A stretch of 64,000 nt of DNA, taken from assembly GCF_003071345.1 (NCBI RefSeq), contig NZ_QCYK01000002.1, positions 1,674,001 to 1,738,000 on the forward strand. The letters are read 5' to 3'. The DNA comes from Chitinophaga parva (lineage in GTDB: Bacteria > Bacteroidota > Bacteroidia > Chitinophagales > Chitinophagaceae). The position numbers were made by a program, and so were the translations under genes. A model generated the notes under the pieces. That model saw nothing but the letters and a program-made list of their open reading frames with translations, searched no databases and was not told where the DNA came from. Shown piece after piece: positions 54,806 through 63,171 of this stretch; within the stretch, counting starts at the first letter, position 1, and the number at the start of each line of letters is the position of its first letter.

Positions 54806-57247
54806 TTAGTTTCCTTTTACACGGCTTTCTTCTTCCGAATGGTGCTCACGCTGGGGCTTCACATCCGTTTTACCAAAGCGGTACGTAAAGCTCAGGGAAG
54901 CTCTGCGGCTATCCCAGCGGTTGTGGATGTCTATGTTCAGCTGGGGCGTGTGGGTGCCGCCAATGAACTGTTGCGTATTGAAAATATCGTTCACATTCAG
55001 TTTCAGTGTAGCCTTCTTGTTCAGGAAGGTGTACTGTGCGCCTACGTTCACCGCGTACTGCGCTTTACCTCTCCACAGTCCTTCTGCGAACCGGGAGTAA
55101 TAGTAACCGCTGAGTTCCAGCTTCACGGCGTTGTTTACCGTAAAAGTATTGGTGGTGTTGAAACCGTAATTGAAGTTGATGTTCTGGAAGTTGATCAGCT
55201 GCTGGTTCACCGGGTCTGTACGCAGGCGGTAGATGGTGCGGTTTACACTCGCGTTGTTACTGGAGTTCCACCACTTTGTTACATCCACCGGCACGGTCAC
55301 GGCCAGGTCCCATCCGTCGCTGTTATCGTAGTTGATCTGCGTATCGTAGGCCACTTTGGTCACGGTGTCATTGCTCATGTATTCATTGATCATGCCTTTA
55401 CTGTGGCGGTAGCCCAGGGTAAGGATGTATTTGTCTTTGAAGGTGTAAGCGCCTTCCAGTTTGGTCATGTATTCCGGCATCAGGTTCGGGTTACCGGAGC
55501 CGTACAGGAACTTGTCCAGGAAGAACAGGAAAGGGTTCAGCTGGTCGTACTGCGGGCGGTTAATGCGGCGGGAGTAGGAGATGCCCACCTTGTTCAGGCT
55601 ATCGATCTTCTGGTCCACGCTGACGTTGGGAAACAGGTCCAGGTAGCTGCGTTTAAAGGTATTGGACATGGTGGGGGAGATGCCCGTGGCCTCTGTCTGT
55701 TCTGCGCGCAGGCCCACTACCACGTCTGTTTTCTTAAAAGAATGTTTCACCATGGCATACGCTGCATACACATTTTCCTTGTAGATGAAACGGTTGCTGC
55801 GGCTGGGCGCAAACTGGTATTTGTTATTGAACAATGAATCATAACGCAGGTCATTGTCTGTTTTTACAAGGCTGGCTTTGAGGCCCACATCCACTTTAGT
55901 GGTCTTCGTGAAAGGAAGGCTGGCGTCCACTTTGGCGGTACCAATGGTGATGTTGGTATTGGTATTGTCACGGATGCCGTTGATAGCGGTGTACTGCTGT
56001 TGTGCATTGTTATACATGCTGTCGTTCAGGTGTTCCAGCCCGGTGTTGTGGAAGGTGGCATAGTCGCCGTCAAAGGTGATCTCCTTGCCCGTAGTGTCCA
56101 GTGTAGCCTTATAGTTCAGGTTATACGTCTGGTTCTTGTAATGCTCATCGTTGGTGGTGCGGGAGTGCAGCACAGAGTCAATGGGCATGCCCACGTTCTG
56201 GATGGTGGTGGTGCTGGGGCGGTTGTTCTGCCAGGCGCTGTTGTAGCCGGTGAACATAAAGCCCAGGGTTTGCTTTGGGGTGAGATAATAATCAATACCG
56301 GCTTTGTAGTTATTGCCGTTGTAATGATGTTTCTCTTTTACGCGCTGGCTGAAAAGCAGGTCGGTCGGTTCGCCGCCTACTTCGCGGTCCAGGGCGCGGG
56401 TCGTACCAGTGTGGTTATCGGCCAGGTTGTAGTTGCCATACAGGTTGTACTTGTTGGTCATGTAGTTCAGGTCTGCACCGGCATTGTAGCGCATGTACAT
56501 GCCTTTACCCATGGTGCCATGCACATTGCCGTTCATGCCGGTGAGCTTGCTTTTCTTGGTCTTGATGTTGATGATACCGGTGCTCCCGGCAGCATCATAT
56601 TTGGCGGAAGGATTGGTAATGATCTCGATGGAGGCAATGGTTTCACTGCTCATGTTCTTGAGCAGGTTGGCCAGTTGCTCCCCGCTTAAATGGGTGAGGC
56701 GGCCGTCCAGCATTACAGTAACCCCGCCCTGTCCTTTCAGCAGCACGTTGTCATCCTTATCGATGGTAACGCCGGGTGCTTTCCGGAGAATTTCCAGGGC
56801 GGTGGTACCGGTGCTGGATACACTGTTCTCTACGTTCAGGGTGGTAGTGCCGCCCACCCGTTCAATGAATGGTTTTTGACCTACAACGTTTACAGCCTGT
56901 AAGGTTTTAGTACTGATGCTGAGGACGATGTTACTTACTTTGGCGGAAGGATGAGTAGCATCTATGGTGATCGTTTTGGTTTTCGCGGTCTGATATCCAA
57001 CCAGGGAAGCCTCCACGTAGAATGTTCCAAAAGGTATTTTTTCAAACTTTACATGGCCGTCCTCGCTGCTCAGTTCTCCCTTAACTAAAGAGGAGTCCTT
57101 TTCTTTTTTCAGCATGAGGGTCACAAAGGGCAAAGCCTTGCCTTGTGCGTCCAGTACCTGCGTTTGTACAGTTCCGTTGTTTTGATTTTGGGCGTGCAAT
57201 GTTATGCCGGCGAGCAGCATGAGCCCTGCCAGTAGTAAATGCTTCAT
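54806..57247 (-). CDS. TonB-dependent receptor-like outer-membrane beta-barrel protein
   Basis: 813 residues with signal peptide MKHLLLAGLMLLAGITLHA. A CarboxypepD_reg-like Ig-fold domain (about 28-110) leads to a plug-type region (about 120-230; TALEILRKAPGVTIDKDDNV, then VMLDGRLTHLSGEQLANLLK) and an OMP_b-brl_3-type barrel to the end. The last residues are charged (EEESRVKGN) rather than ending in an aromatic, so the C-terminus may lie outside the barrel. No SusD partner is nearby, so it is not a standard polysaccharide locus; it may be an uptake or surface protein of unknown cargo. Confidence 0.92.
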   Translation of the reverse strand: MKHLLLAGLMLLAGITLHAQNQNNGTVQTQVLDAQGKALPFVTLMLKKEKDSSLVKGELSSEDGHVKFEKIPFGTFYVEASLVGYQTAKTKTITIDATHPSAKVSNIVLSISTKTLQAVNVVGQKPFIERVGGTTTLNVENSVSSTGTTALEILRKAPGVTIDKDDNVLLKGQGGVTVMLDGRLTHLSGEQLANLLKNMSSETIASIEIITNPSAKYDAAGSTGIINIKTKKSKLTGMNGNVHGTMGKGMYMRYNAGADLNYMTNKYNLYGNYNLADNHTGTTRALDREVGGEPTDLLFSQRVKEKHHYNGNNYKAGIDYYLTPKQTLGFMFTGYNSAWQNNRPSTTTIQNVGMPIDSVLHSRTTNDEHYKNQTYNLNYKATLDTTGKEITFDGDYATFHNTGLEHLNDSMYNNAQQQYTAINGIRDNTNTNITIGTAKVDASLPFTKTTKVDVGLKASLVKTDNDLRYDSLFNNKYQFAPSRSNRFIYKENVYAAYAMVKHSFKKTDVVVGLRAEQTEATGISPTMSNTFKRSYLDLFPNVSVDQKIDSLNKVGISYSRRINRPQYDQLNPFLFFLDKFLYGSGNPNLMPEYMTKLEGAYTFKDKYILTLGYRHSKGMINEYMSNDTVTKVAYDTQINYDNSDGWDLAVTVPVDVTKWWNSSNNASVNRTIYRLRTDPVNQQLINFQNINFNYGFNTTNTFTVNNAVKLELSGYYYSRFAEGLWRGKAQYAVNVGAQYTFLNKKATLKLNVNDIFNTQQFIGGTHTPQLNIDIHNRWDSRRASLSFTYRFGKTDVKPQREHHSEEESRVKGN

Positions 57248-57290
57248 AAAAGAGCAGTATTAAAGACTTAGTAATGTTTGAGACGACGAG

Positions 57291-57310
57291 CGCGGGAAGG
57301 CCCGCTTTTT
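57291..57310 (+). terminator. Orphan plus-strand terminator in the barrel gene leader
   Basis: GCGGG (57291-57295), loop AAGG, CCCGC (57300-57304), then TTTTTT. It points right, but no rightward gene ends here; it lies 43 bases before the start of the leftward barrel gene. Confidence 0.4.
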
Positions 57311-57543
57311 TCTACAGTTGTTGATCCTGATAAATAAGTATTCGAGTAACTAAACAAACGCGTTGTGTATGCCGGGGGGCTCGGGGGAAAATGTTTTTTT
57401 CGGATTGTACCTTTTCGCCTTTGCAACCAGTCTACACTAAAAAGACGATCCGTGTTGAAAAAGGTTGCAGCAAACGTAGAAATATTTTTAATTTTTTTTG
57501 GGGGTAAATGTGATCTCTGGTCTGGTGGCGGGTTTGACGGCAT

Positions 57544-57603
57544 AAAAAAAGAGGTCTTTCCATGTGCTGTAGCCGTCATACTACGCCGGGGAAAGACCTC
57601 TTT
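57544..57603 (-). terminator. Terminator of the aspartokinase gene
   Basis: AAAGAGGTCTTTCC (57548-57561) pairs perfectly with GGAAAGACCTCTTT (57590-57603); the minus strand ends in a run of T. Confidence 0.85.
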
Positions 57604-57621
57604 AATTTAAATACGATAATG

Positions 57622-58884
57622 TTAATAGACCACCTGTACCGTATGGCGCGACTTCTGTTCCAGCAACTGCTGTTTTCCCTGCAGTAAGTGGTCCAGGAGC
57701 GGTTGATTATAATGACGGACGGTCAGCAGGGACAGGCCTTCATTATAACTGATCTTGAACGCGTCCTGCAGGACCTTGATCAGCGCTTCGATCTTTTCTG
57801 CATTATGGTCTATGCAGCAGGAAAAGCTGATAGCGGCATTCTGCATTAGGTTGATCTGGATCTTGAGGCGGTGGAAGATGGCGTAGATATTACTGATGCT
57901 CTTTTCCGTTATAAACCCGAAATCGCGGGAGGTGATGGAGAGCAGCACCTGGTTTTGTTTTAAAACGATGATAGGCGGCAATTGGGCCGTATCGGCGGTT
58001 TCGCTGATGCGGGTGCCCGGGAGGTCCTTGTTCAGGAAGCATTTCACATACAGCGGGATCTGCTTGTTCTGCAGGGGCTTGATGGTTTTGGGGTGGATCA
58101 CCTGTGCGCCATAATAAGCCATTTCAATCACCTCGCTGTAGGTGATCTCCGGGATATTCACCGTGTTGGGGAATAGCTTGGGATCGGCATTTTTGAGGCC
58201 TTCCACGTCTTTCCAGATGGTCTGGCTTTCTGCGTCCAGCATGTTGGCAAATACCGCTGCGCTGTAATCGCTGCCTTCCCGGCCCAGGGTCACGCTTTCA
58301 TTTTCATCCGTGCTGCCTATGAACCCCTGGGTGATCACCAGGTCCAGTGCGTTAAAGAGGGGCACTACCTTTTGGGTCATATTGCGCTGGGTCACGTTCC
58401 AGTCTATGTTGGCGTCCCGGTAATTATCATCCGTGCGGAACACGTCGCGCACATCCATCCAGGCATTGGCCAGGCCCGCTTCGTTAAAGTAGGCGCTCAC
58501 AATGGCGGTACTGAGCAGCTCACCCAGGCTTACCAGTTGGTCGTAATAGTAATCGAAAGATTGCACCGGTTGCTCGCCCACGGTCCATTCGGCTTCGGTA
58601 TAGAACTGCTGCAGCTGTGCATACACGGGGTTGTCCGGGTTATGCAGGAGCTGGCGGGCCACCTGGAGGTGCTGCGCTTCAATGCCCTGCAGCAGTTGCA
58701 GGGCCGTTTCCTTTTGCCCGTTATAAAAGTGCTGTACTACCTTTTCCAGTTCATTGGTGGTTTTGCCCATGGCGGAGATCACGATCAGGATCTTTTCCCC
58801 TGCAAAACTCCGTACGATGGAGGCCACCTGTTGTATGCGTTCAATGCTGGCCAGGCTGGCGCCACCAAATTTAAAAACCTTCAT
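57622..58884 (-). CDS. lysC: Monofunctional aspartokinase
   Basis: Phosphorylates aspartate, entry to Lys/Met/Thr and diaminopimelate synthesis. Start at ATG 58884 (MKVFKFGGASLASIERIQQV), the conserved N-terminus; the frame runs open 54 bases further. 420 residues: kinase domain with TLGREGSDYSAAV and KDVEGLKNADPKLFPNT, then tandem ACT modules (about 300-420). Since thrA carries its own kinase, this copy likely supplies lysine and cell-wall diaminopimelate and answers to a different effector. Divergent from fbp. Confidence 0.94.
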   Translation of the reverse strand: MKVFKFGGASLASIERIQQVASIVRSFAGEKILIVISAMGKTTNELEKVVQHFYNGQKETALQLLQGIEAQHLQVARQLLHNPDNPVYAQLQQFYTEAEWTVGEQPVQSFDYYYDQLVSLGELLSTAIVSAYFNEAGLANAWMDVRDVFRTDDNYRDANIDWNVTQRNMTQKVVPLFNALDLVITQGFIGSTDENESVTLGREGSDYSAAVFANMLDAESQTIWKDVEGLKNADPKLFPNTVNIPEITYSEVIEMAYYGAQVIHPKTIKPLQNKQIPLYVKCFLNKDLPGTRISETADTAQLPPIIVLKQNQVLLSITSRDFGFITEKSISNIYAIFHRLKIQINLMQNAAISFSCCIDHNAEKIEALIKVLQDAFKISYNEGLSLLTVRHYNQPLLDHLLQGKQQLLEQKSRHTVQVVY

Positions 58885-59124
58885 ATTTGCTCGATCTACT
58901 ATAAAATAATGCGTAACAAAATACGGCAATTGCTGCATTTTCTCTAAAGAATCCCGGCAGGAAATGACAATCCCGTTATGAAGCCCCTTGCCGTACCAGG
59001 CGCCCTGCCTGGGTTTAGGGAGAATTATCCTACATTCGCTTTGCCCTCCCGGAGTCAGGGCCCACGTTATAAAGTGTTACCATAACCACCAATCATTACA
59101 CACCAAAACAAGCTAAACAGGTTT

Positions 59125-60150
59125 ATGAACAGCAAGCAAAGCGTCATGACACTGGATGAATTTACCATCCAGGAACTACGCAATTTCCCCGGCGCCACGG
59201 GCCAGTTATCGGGCCTCCTGCGCGGCATAGGACTGGCCGCCAAGCGCGTGAATGTAGAAGTAAATAAAGCCGGCATAGCCGATATCCTCGGGGAGGCAGG
59301 CCGCACCAATGTACAAGGCGAGGCCGTAAAAAAGCTCGATGAATTTGCCAACGAACAATTTATTGACGCCCTGCGCACCAGCATTTACTGCTGTGGCATG
59401 GCCTCCGAAGAGAATGAAGACTTCATTCCTTTCCTGGATGAGCACTCCATGAACTCCAAGTACGTGGTGCTCATCGATCCCCTGGATGGATCGGGCAATA
59501 TTGATGTGAACATTTCCATCGGCACCATCTTTTCTGTGTACCGCCGCATTACCCCGGAAGGCACACCCTGCAAGCTGGAAGATTTCCTGCAGCCGGGCAG
59601 CGCCCAGATAGCCGCGGGCTACATCATTTACGGCTCTTCCACCATGCTGGTATACGCCACCCGCCGCTCCGTGCAGGGCTTTACCCTGGACCCTTCCATC
59701 GGGGAGTTCTGCCTGTCGCATCCCAACCTGAAATGCCCTGCAGACGGGGAGATCTTTTCCATCAACATGGGCTATTACCATTTGTATGATGATGCCACCC
59801 GCCGGGTAATAGATGGTTTCCTTGCAAAAACGCCACAGGAGCGGATATACAAGCATCGTGCGGTGGGCTGTATGGTGGCGGAGATCCACCGTACCCTTAT
59901 CCAGGGGGGCGTGTTTTTTTATCCCGCCTACGGCAAATACCAGAGTGGCCGTTTGAGGCTTTGTTATGAATGCAACCCGATGTCTTTCCTGGTGGAAAAG
60001 GCGGGGGGCGTATCCCTGGCGGCTGCAGCCCAGCGCCTGCTGGACGTGCAGCCCACCCGCCTGCACCAGCGCACGCCCATCTTCATTGGTTCCAGTACCA
60101 TGATGGAAGGGGTGAAGGCCCGGCTGGCGGCCATGAGCACGGTGGTGTAA
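59125..60150 (+). CDS. fbp: Fructose-1,6-bisphosphatase, class I
   Basis: Gluconeogenic hydrolysis of fructose 1,6-bisphosphate. 341 residues. Class I marks: MASEENEDF, the metal site VVLIDPLDGSGNIDVNISIG, and the substrate block GGVFFYPAYGKYQSGRLRLC. GIGLAAKRVNVEVNKAGIAD lies in the N-terminal regulatory region. Two nearby ATGs (59125, 59146) are possible starts. Divergent from lysC. Many Bacteroidetes carry the class III enzyme instead, so the class I type is worth noting. Confidence 0.96.
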   Translation: MNSKQSVMTLDEFTIQELRNFPGATGQLSGLLRGIGLAAKRVNVEVNKAGIADILGEAGRTNVQGEAVKKLDEFANEQFIDALRTSIYCCGMASEENEDFIPFLDEHSMNSKYVVLIDPLDGSGNIDVNISIGTIFSVYRRITPEGTPCKLEDFLQPGSAQIAAGYIIYGSSTMLVYATRRSVQGFTLDPSIGEFCLSHPNLKCPADGEIFSINMGYYHLYDDATRRVIDGFLAKTPQERIYKHRAVGCMVAEIHRTLIQGGVFFYPAYGKYQSGRLRLCYECNPMSFLVEKAGGVSLAAAAQRLLDVQPTRLHQRTPIFIGSSTMMEGVKARLAAMSTVV

Positions 60151-60494
60151 ACGTATAATAACGCCAGCCGCAGCCCGCGGTAAGCGTGCGTGCTGCAGGA
60201 GGCCCCTGTATTTTACGCTTTCCTGTAAAACATACGCAAACACTGCCGCGGTAAGCTGCCGGCCTCCATGCTGCGCAAAGGGGACATGAGACTTTATACT
60301 TCCTTTGAAATTGGAAACTGAGCCTCGGAAATTCCCTGCCGGCGGGCGGTTTGACAAAATATTTTAGCCAGGGTTGTTAAACTTTTTGAGATGGACAGTA
60401 TCTGATACTAAGGTGCAATAATTAACTTGTGCCTGCGTTTAAAAACCGGGTATCATTTTTGAAATACCCGGTTGCAATCTCAAACCATTACACC
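60151..60494. other. Gap between fbp and the CAP-domain gene
   Basis: No gene. The string CGCGGTAAGC appears twice (near 60177 and 60246). A hairpin at 60444-60473 is listed separately. Confidence 0.45.
60444..60473 (-). terminator. Hairpin before the CAP-domain gene
   Basis: AACCGGGTAT (60444-60453) pairs perfectly with ATACCCGGTT (60464-60473). Five T follow on the minus strand only, where no gene reads in. It lies 21 bases before the chosen TTG start, so it may instead be a 5' leader structure of the CAP gene. Confidence 0.5.
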
Positions 60495-61001
60495 TTGAAA
60501 ACACTGAATCGTATCGTTATCATGGCCGTGCTGGTCATGGCCGGTAGCCAGGCAGATGCCTGCGCCCGCAAAGCAACACCGCCCGCCCGTAGTACCGTGA
60601 AAGCTGCCGCCACTATGAACGCGGCCACTTTAAATGCGCAGATCTTGTATTATGTAAACAAATACAGGGCTTCCAAGGGTCTGGCGCCACTTGTGGCAAA
60701 CAAATTGATGGATAGCCTGGCAGAAATGCACAGCGAACAAATGGCCAATGGTACCACCCCCTTCGGGCACGATGGCTTTGAAGACCGGGTGGCCACCTAC
60801 AGCAAATTACAGGGCAAGGTGAGCCGGGCCGCAGAAAATGTAGCTTACGGTAACCTGGACGCAGAAGGCGTGGTGAACGGATGGATCCATAGCCCGGGCC
60901 ACCGCAAGAACATGGAAGGCAATTACGCCCTCTCCGGTATTGGTACCGCGGTAGGGAAAAACGGGATGATTTACTTTACCCAGCTTTTCATCCAGCAATA
61001 A
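60495..61001 (+). CDS. Exported CAP-domain (SCP/PR1-like) protein
   Basis: About 168 residues from TTG 60495, chosen because LKTLNRIVIMAVLVMAGSQA reads as a signal peptide and an upstream in-frame GTG at 60429 would place a perfect hairpin inside the gene; ATG 60522 is another option. The signal is followed by DAC, possibly a lipid-anchored Cys. CAP-domain motifs: YYVNKYRASKGLAPL, GHDGFEDRV, RAAENVAYG and WIHSPGHRKNMEGNYALSGI with the paired His and Glu of the central cavity. Bacterial members are exported, often of unknown function. Confidence 0.85.
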   Translation: MKTLNRIVIMAVLVMAGSQADACARKATPPARSTVKAAATMNAATLNAQILYYVNKYRASKGLAPLVANKLMDSLAEMHSEQMANGTTPFGHDGFEDRVATYSKLQGKVSRAAENVAYGNLDAEGVVNGWIHSPGHRKNMEGNYALSGIGTAVGKNGMIYFTQLFIQQ

Positions 61002-61028
61002 GATCATAACGTGGAATCAAGCATATGT

Positions 61029-61066
61029 AAGCGGCCATCCTGTTTAGGACGGCCGCTTCTTTTTTT
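61029..61066 (+). terminator. Terminator after the CAP-domain gene
   Basis: AAGCGGCC (61029-61036) pairs with GGCCGCTT (61051-61058), with TCC/GGA extending the stem, then CTTTTTTT. Confidence 0.85.
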
Positions 61067-61189
61067 GCCCCGGCGGTTTTATCCCCCGGCACTTGTCTCC
61101 CTTTTTTTATCCCGCCGGTGGCAGAAGGGCGGTAACCCAAAGAACGAAACACCACAACCCGCCACGCCATATCACAACGGCAAAAGTCA

Positions 61190-61220
61190 TTGTAAAACTC
61201 CCCATTCCGCCGTACCTTGC
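61190..61220 (+). promoter_or_regulatory. Candidate promoter of the ABC ATPase gene
   Basis: TTG (61190-61192), 20 bases, then TACCTTGC (61213-61220), a near match to the -7 box. It ends four bases before the ATG, so the mRNA would be almost leaderless. Confidence 0.35.
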
Positions 61221-61224
61221 CGCC

Positions 61225-61989
61225 ATGGAAAGGAATAAGATTATTGAAGTGAAAGAACTGGTGAAACGGTATGGCGATTTCACCGCGGTGAAAGGCATCA
61301 GCTTCGACGTGTATGAAGGCGAGATCTTTGGCCTGCTGGGCCCTAACGGCGCCGGCAAATCCACTACCCTGGAGATCATCGAGACCCTCCGCGAAAAAAC
61401 AGCAGGCCAGGTAACCGTGGACGGGCTGGACCTGGACAAGGATCCCGAAGCCATTAAGACCCGCATCGGCGTGCAGCTGCAAACTTCCGGTTATTATCCC
61501 GGCCTTACCCTTACGGAACTCATCGACCTCTTCGGAGGACTTTATAACCAGCCGGTGAATGCTACCGAACTGCTGGCCCGCTTTAACCTGGAAGACAAGG
61601 CCAAGGCCAAGTTCAAAGAGCTTTCCGGTGGCCAGAAACAACGCTTTTCCATCGCTACCACCCTCATTAACAAGCCCAAGATCATTTTCCTGGACGAGCC
61701 CACCACCGGCCTGGACCCCCAGGCACGCCGTAACCTGTGGGACCTCATCCAGGGCGTACGTGCAGCAGGTACCACCGTGGTGATCACCACCCACTACATG
61801 GACGAAGCCGAGTTCCTCTGCGACCGCTGCGCCATTGTAGACAGTGGCCGCATCATCGCCATCGACTCACCGGATGCGCTCATTGATAACCTGGTGGCCA
61901 CCGGTTTTGAACGGCCCAAACAGGTGAAGAAAGCCAACCTGGAAGACGTATTCATCCACCTCACCGGTAAAGACATCCGCGAACAATAA
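61225..61989 (+). CDS. ABC transporter ATP-binding protein (CcmA/DrrA type)
   Basis: Start at ATG 61225 (MERNKIIEVKELVKRYGDFT); the open frame upstream is intergenic. 254 residues, one nucleotide-binding domain: Walker A GPNGAGKSTT, signature LSGGQKQRFSIAT, Walker B IIFLDEPTTGLD and H-loop VITTHYMDEAE. The type usually pairs with an ABC-2 permease and exports drugs, lipids or polysaccharides, but no permease gene is adjacent. The next gene (YfiT/DinB) begins 12 bases after its stop. Confidence 0.93.
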   Translation: MERNKIIEVKELVKRYGDFTAVKGISFDVYEGEIFGLLGPNGAGKSTTLEIIETLREKTAGQVTVDGLDLDKDPEAIKTRIGVQLQTSGYYPGLTLTELIDLFGGLYNQPVNATELLARFNLEDKAKAKFKELSGGQKQRFSIATTLINKPKIIFLDEPTTGLDPQARRNLWDLIQGVRAAGTTVVITTHYMDEAEFLCDRCAIVDSGRIIAIDSPDALIDNLVATGFERPKQVKKANLEDVFIHLTGKDIREQ

Positions 61990-62001
61990 TCCTCCTCCCG
62001 C

Positions 62002-62544
62002 ATGACCACTACAGACATCGAAGTACTGAAATATCCCATCGGGAAATTTGAAGCCCCTGCGGAGATCACCCCGCAGATCCTGGCAGGCTGGATCAACGAT
62101 ATCCGCCACCTGCCCACTCTGCTGGAAATAGCCACCCAGGACCTGGATGAAGCCCAGTTGCTTACACCCTACCGCCCGGATGGCTGGACCGTGACCCAGG
62201 TCGTGCATCATGTGGCAGACAGTCATATGAACGCCTACATCCGCTTTAAACTGGCGCTTACAGAAGATAATCCCACCATCAAACCCTACGAAGAACATTT
62301 GTGGGCGGAACTGCCGGATACGCATAAAACCGCCATCAACGTAAGCAACACCCTGCTGCATGCCCTGCACAAACGCTGGACCGTACTGCTGGATAACCTT
62401 ACACCGGAACAATGGGAACGTACCTTCCTGCACCCCGCCACACAAAGGACTGCTGCACTTAAGGCGGTGGCCGGCATGTACGCCTGGCATGGCCGTCATC
62501 ACCTCATGCACATCATCCGCCTGAAAGAGCGGATGGGCTGGTAA
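62002..62544 (+). CDS. YfiT/DinB-superfamily metal-dependent protein (putative thiol transferase)
   Basis: 180 residues with the DinB four-helix pattern. Metal-binding His are visible in VTQVVHHVADSHMNAYIR and WHGRHHLMHIIRLKERMG; YPIGKFEAPAEITPQ at the N-terminus and the region TIKPYEEHLWAELPD match B. subtilis YfiT. Relatives include bacillithiol S-transferases that detoxify electrophiles. Assignment to bacillithiol is an inference from family. Gene order ABC ATPase, YfiT, NUDIX with 12 and 21 bases between suggests an operon. Confidence 0.86.
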   Translation: MTTTDIEVLKYPIGKFEAPAEITPQILAGWINDIRHLPTLLEIATQDLDEAQLLTPYRPDGWTVTQVVHHVADSHMNAYIRFKLALTEDNPTIKPYEEHLWAELPDTHKTAINVSNTLLHALHKRWTVLLDNLTPEQWERTFLHPATQRTAALKAVAGMYAWHGRHHLMHIIRLKERMGW

Positions 62545-62548
62545 CTAC

Positions 62549-62564
62549 AATCTAACAACTGGAC
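62549..62564 (+). repeat. Octamer repeat before the second NUDIX gene
   Basis: AATCTAAC and AACTGGAC, then one T and the ATG at 62566. The first unit is a perfect family member; the second is degenerate but in phase. Confidence 0.4.
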
Positions 62565-62565
62565 T

Positions 62566-63123
62566 ATGGACGCAATGGACTGGAAAACACTGGAATCAAC
62601 TTACATCTTCCGCGACGAATGGCTGACAGCCCGCCGCGACAAATGCGAACGCCCCGATGGCAGGATCATTGAGCCCTACTACGTGCTGGAATACCGGGAC
62701 TGGGTGAATGTAGTGGCCTTTACCAAAACCGGCAAAGTGCTGATGATACGGCAGTTTCGCCAGGCATATGGCGCTACCATCATAGAGCTGCCCGGCGGCA
62801 CCATGGACCCTGAAGATGCATCGCCCACGGTGGCTGCAGAAAGGGAGCTGCTGGAAGAGACCGGGTATAAATTTGAACAGATCGAATACCTGGGCAATGT
62901 ATCTGCCAATGCCAGTACCAGCAACAACCGCACGCATATGTTCCTGGCCACCGGCGGGGAAAAAGTAGCGGAGCAGGACCTGGATGACAATGAAGAGATA
63001 GAAGTGATGGAGCTCACCGTGGACGAGGTGAAGCAGCTCTTACGGGAGAATAAAGTGGTGCAGGCATTGCACGTCACCAACATGCTTTATGCGTTTGAGA
63101 GAACGGGAGATATTAAAATGTAG
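62566..63123 (+). CDS. NUDIX hydrolase, ADP-ribose pyrophosphatase-like
   Basis: 185 residues. The catalytic helix AAERELLEETGY is intact, preceded by IIELPGGTMDPEDASPTVAA; the loop between the Gly and the RE pair is one residue longer than the standard box. N-terminal TARRDKCERPDGRIIEPYYV, then VNVVAFTKTGKVLMIRQFR, is typical of ADP-ribose and related sugar-nucleotide hydrolases. The last ~40 residues, acidic then helical, complete the fold. Substrate not certain. Likely last gene of the ABC ATPase unit; an octamer repeat stands before its ATG. Confidence 0.9.
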   Translation: MDAMDWKTLESTYIFRDEWLTARRDKCERPDGRIIEPYYVLEYRDWVNVVAFTKTGKVLMIRQFRQAYGATIIELPGGTMDPEDASPTVAAERELLEETGYKFEQIEYLGNVSANASTSNNRTHMFLATGGEKVAEQDLDDNEEIEVMELTVDEVKQLLRENKVVQALHVTNMLYAFERTGDIKM

Positions 63124-63131
63124 ATAAAGAA

Positions 63132-63158
63132 AAAGCAGCGACATTACATCGCTGCTTT
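63132..63158. terminator. Bidirectional terminator between NUDIX and folC
   Basis: AAAGCAGCGA (63132-63141), loop CATTACA, TCGCTGCTTT (63149-63158). The minus strand has the better T-run, for folC; it can also stop the NUDIX transcript. Confidence 0.75.
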
Positions 63159-63171
63159 CACCAAATTATTT

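Larger units (their letters stand above)
57248..57621. other. Gap between barrel gene and lysC
   Basis: Contains the orphan hairpin at 57291-57310 and the lysC terminator at 57544-57603. AT-rich otherwise, with no supportable gene. Confidence 0.5.
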
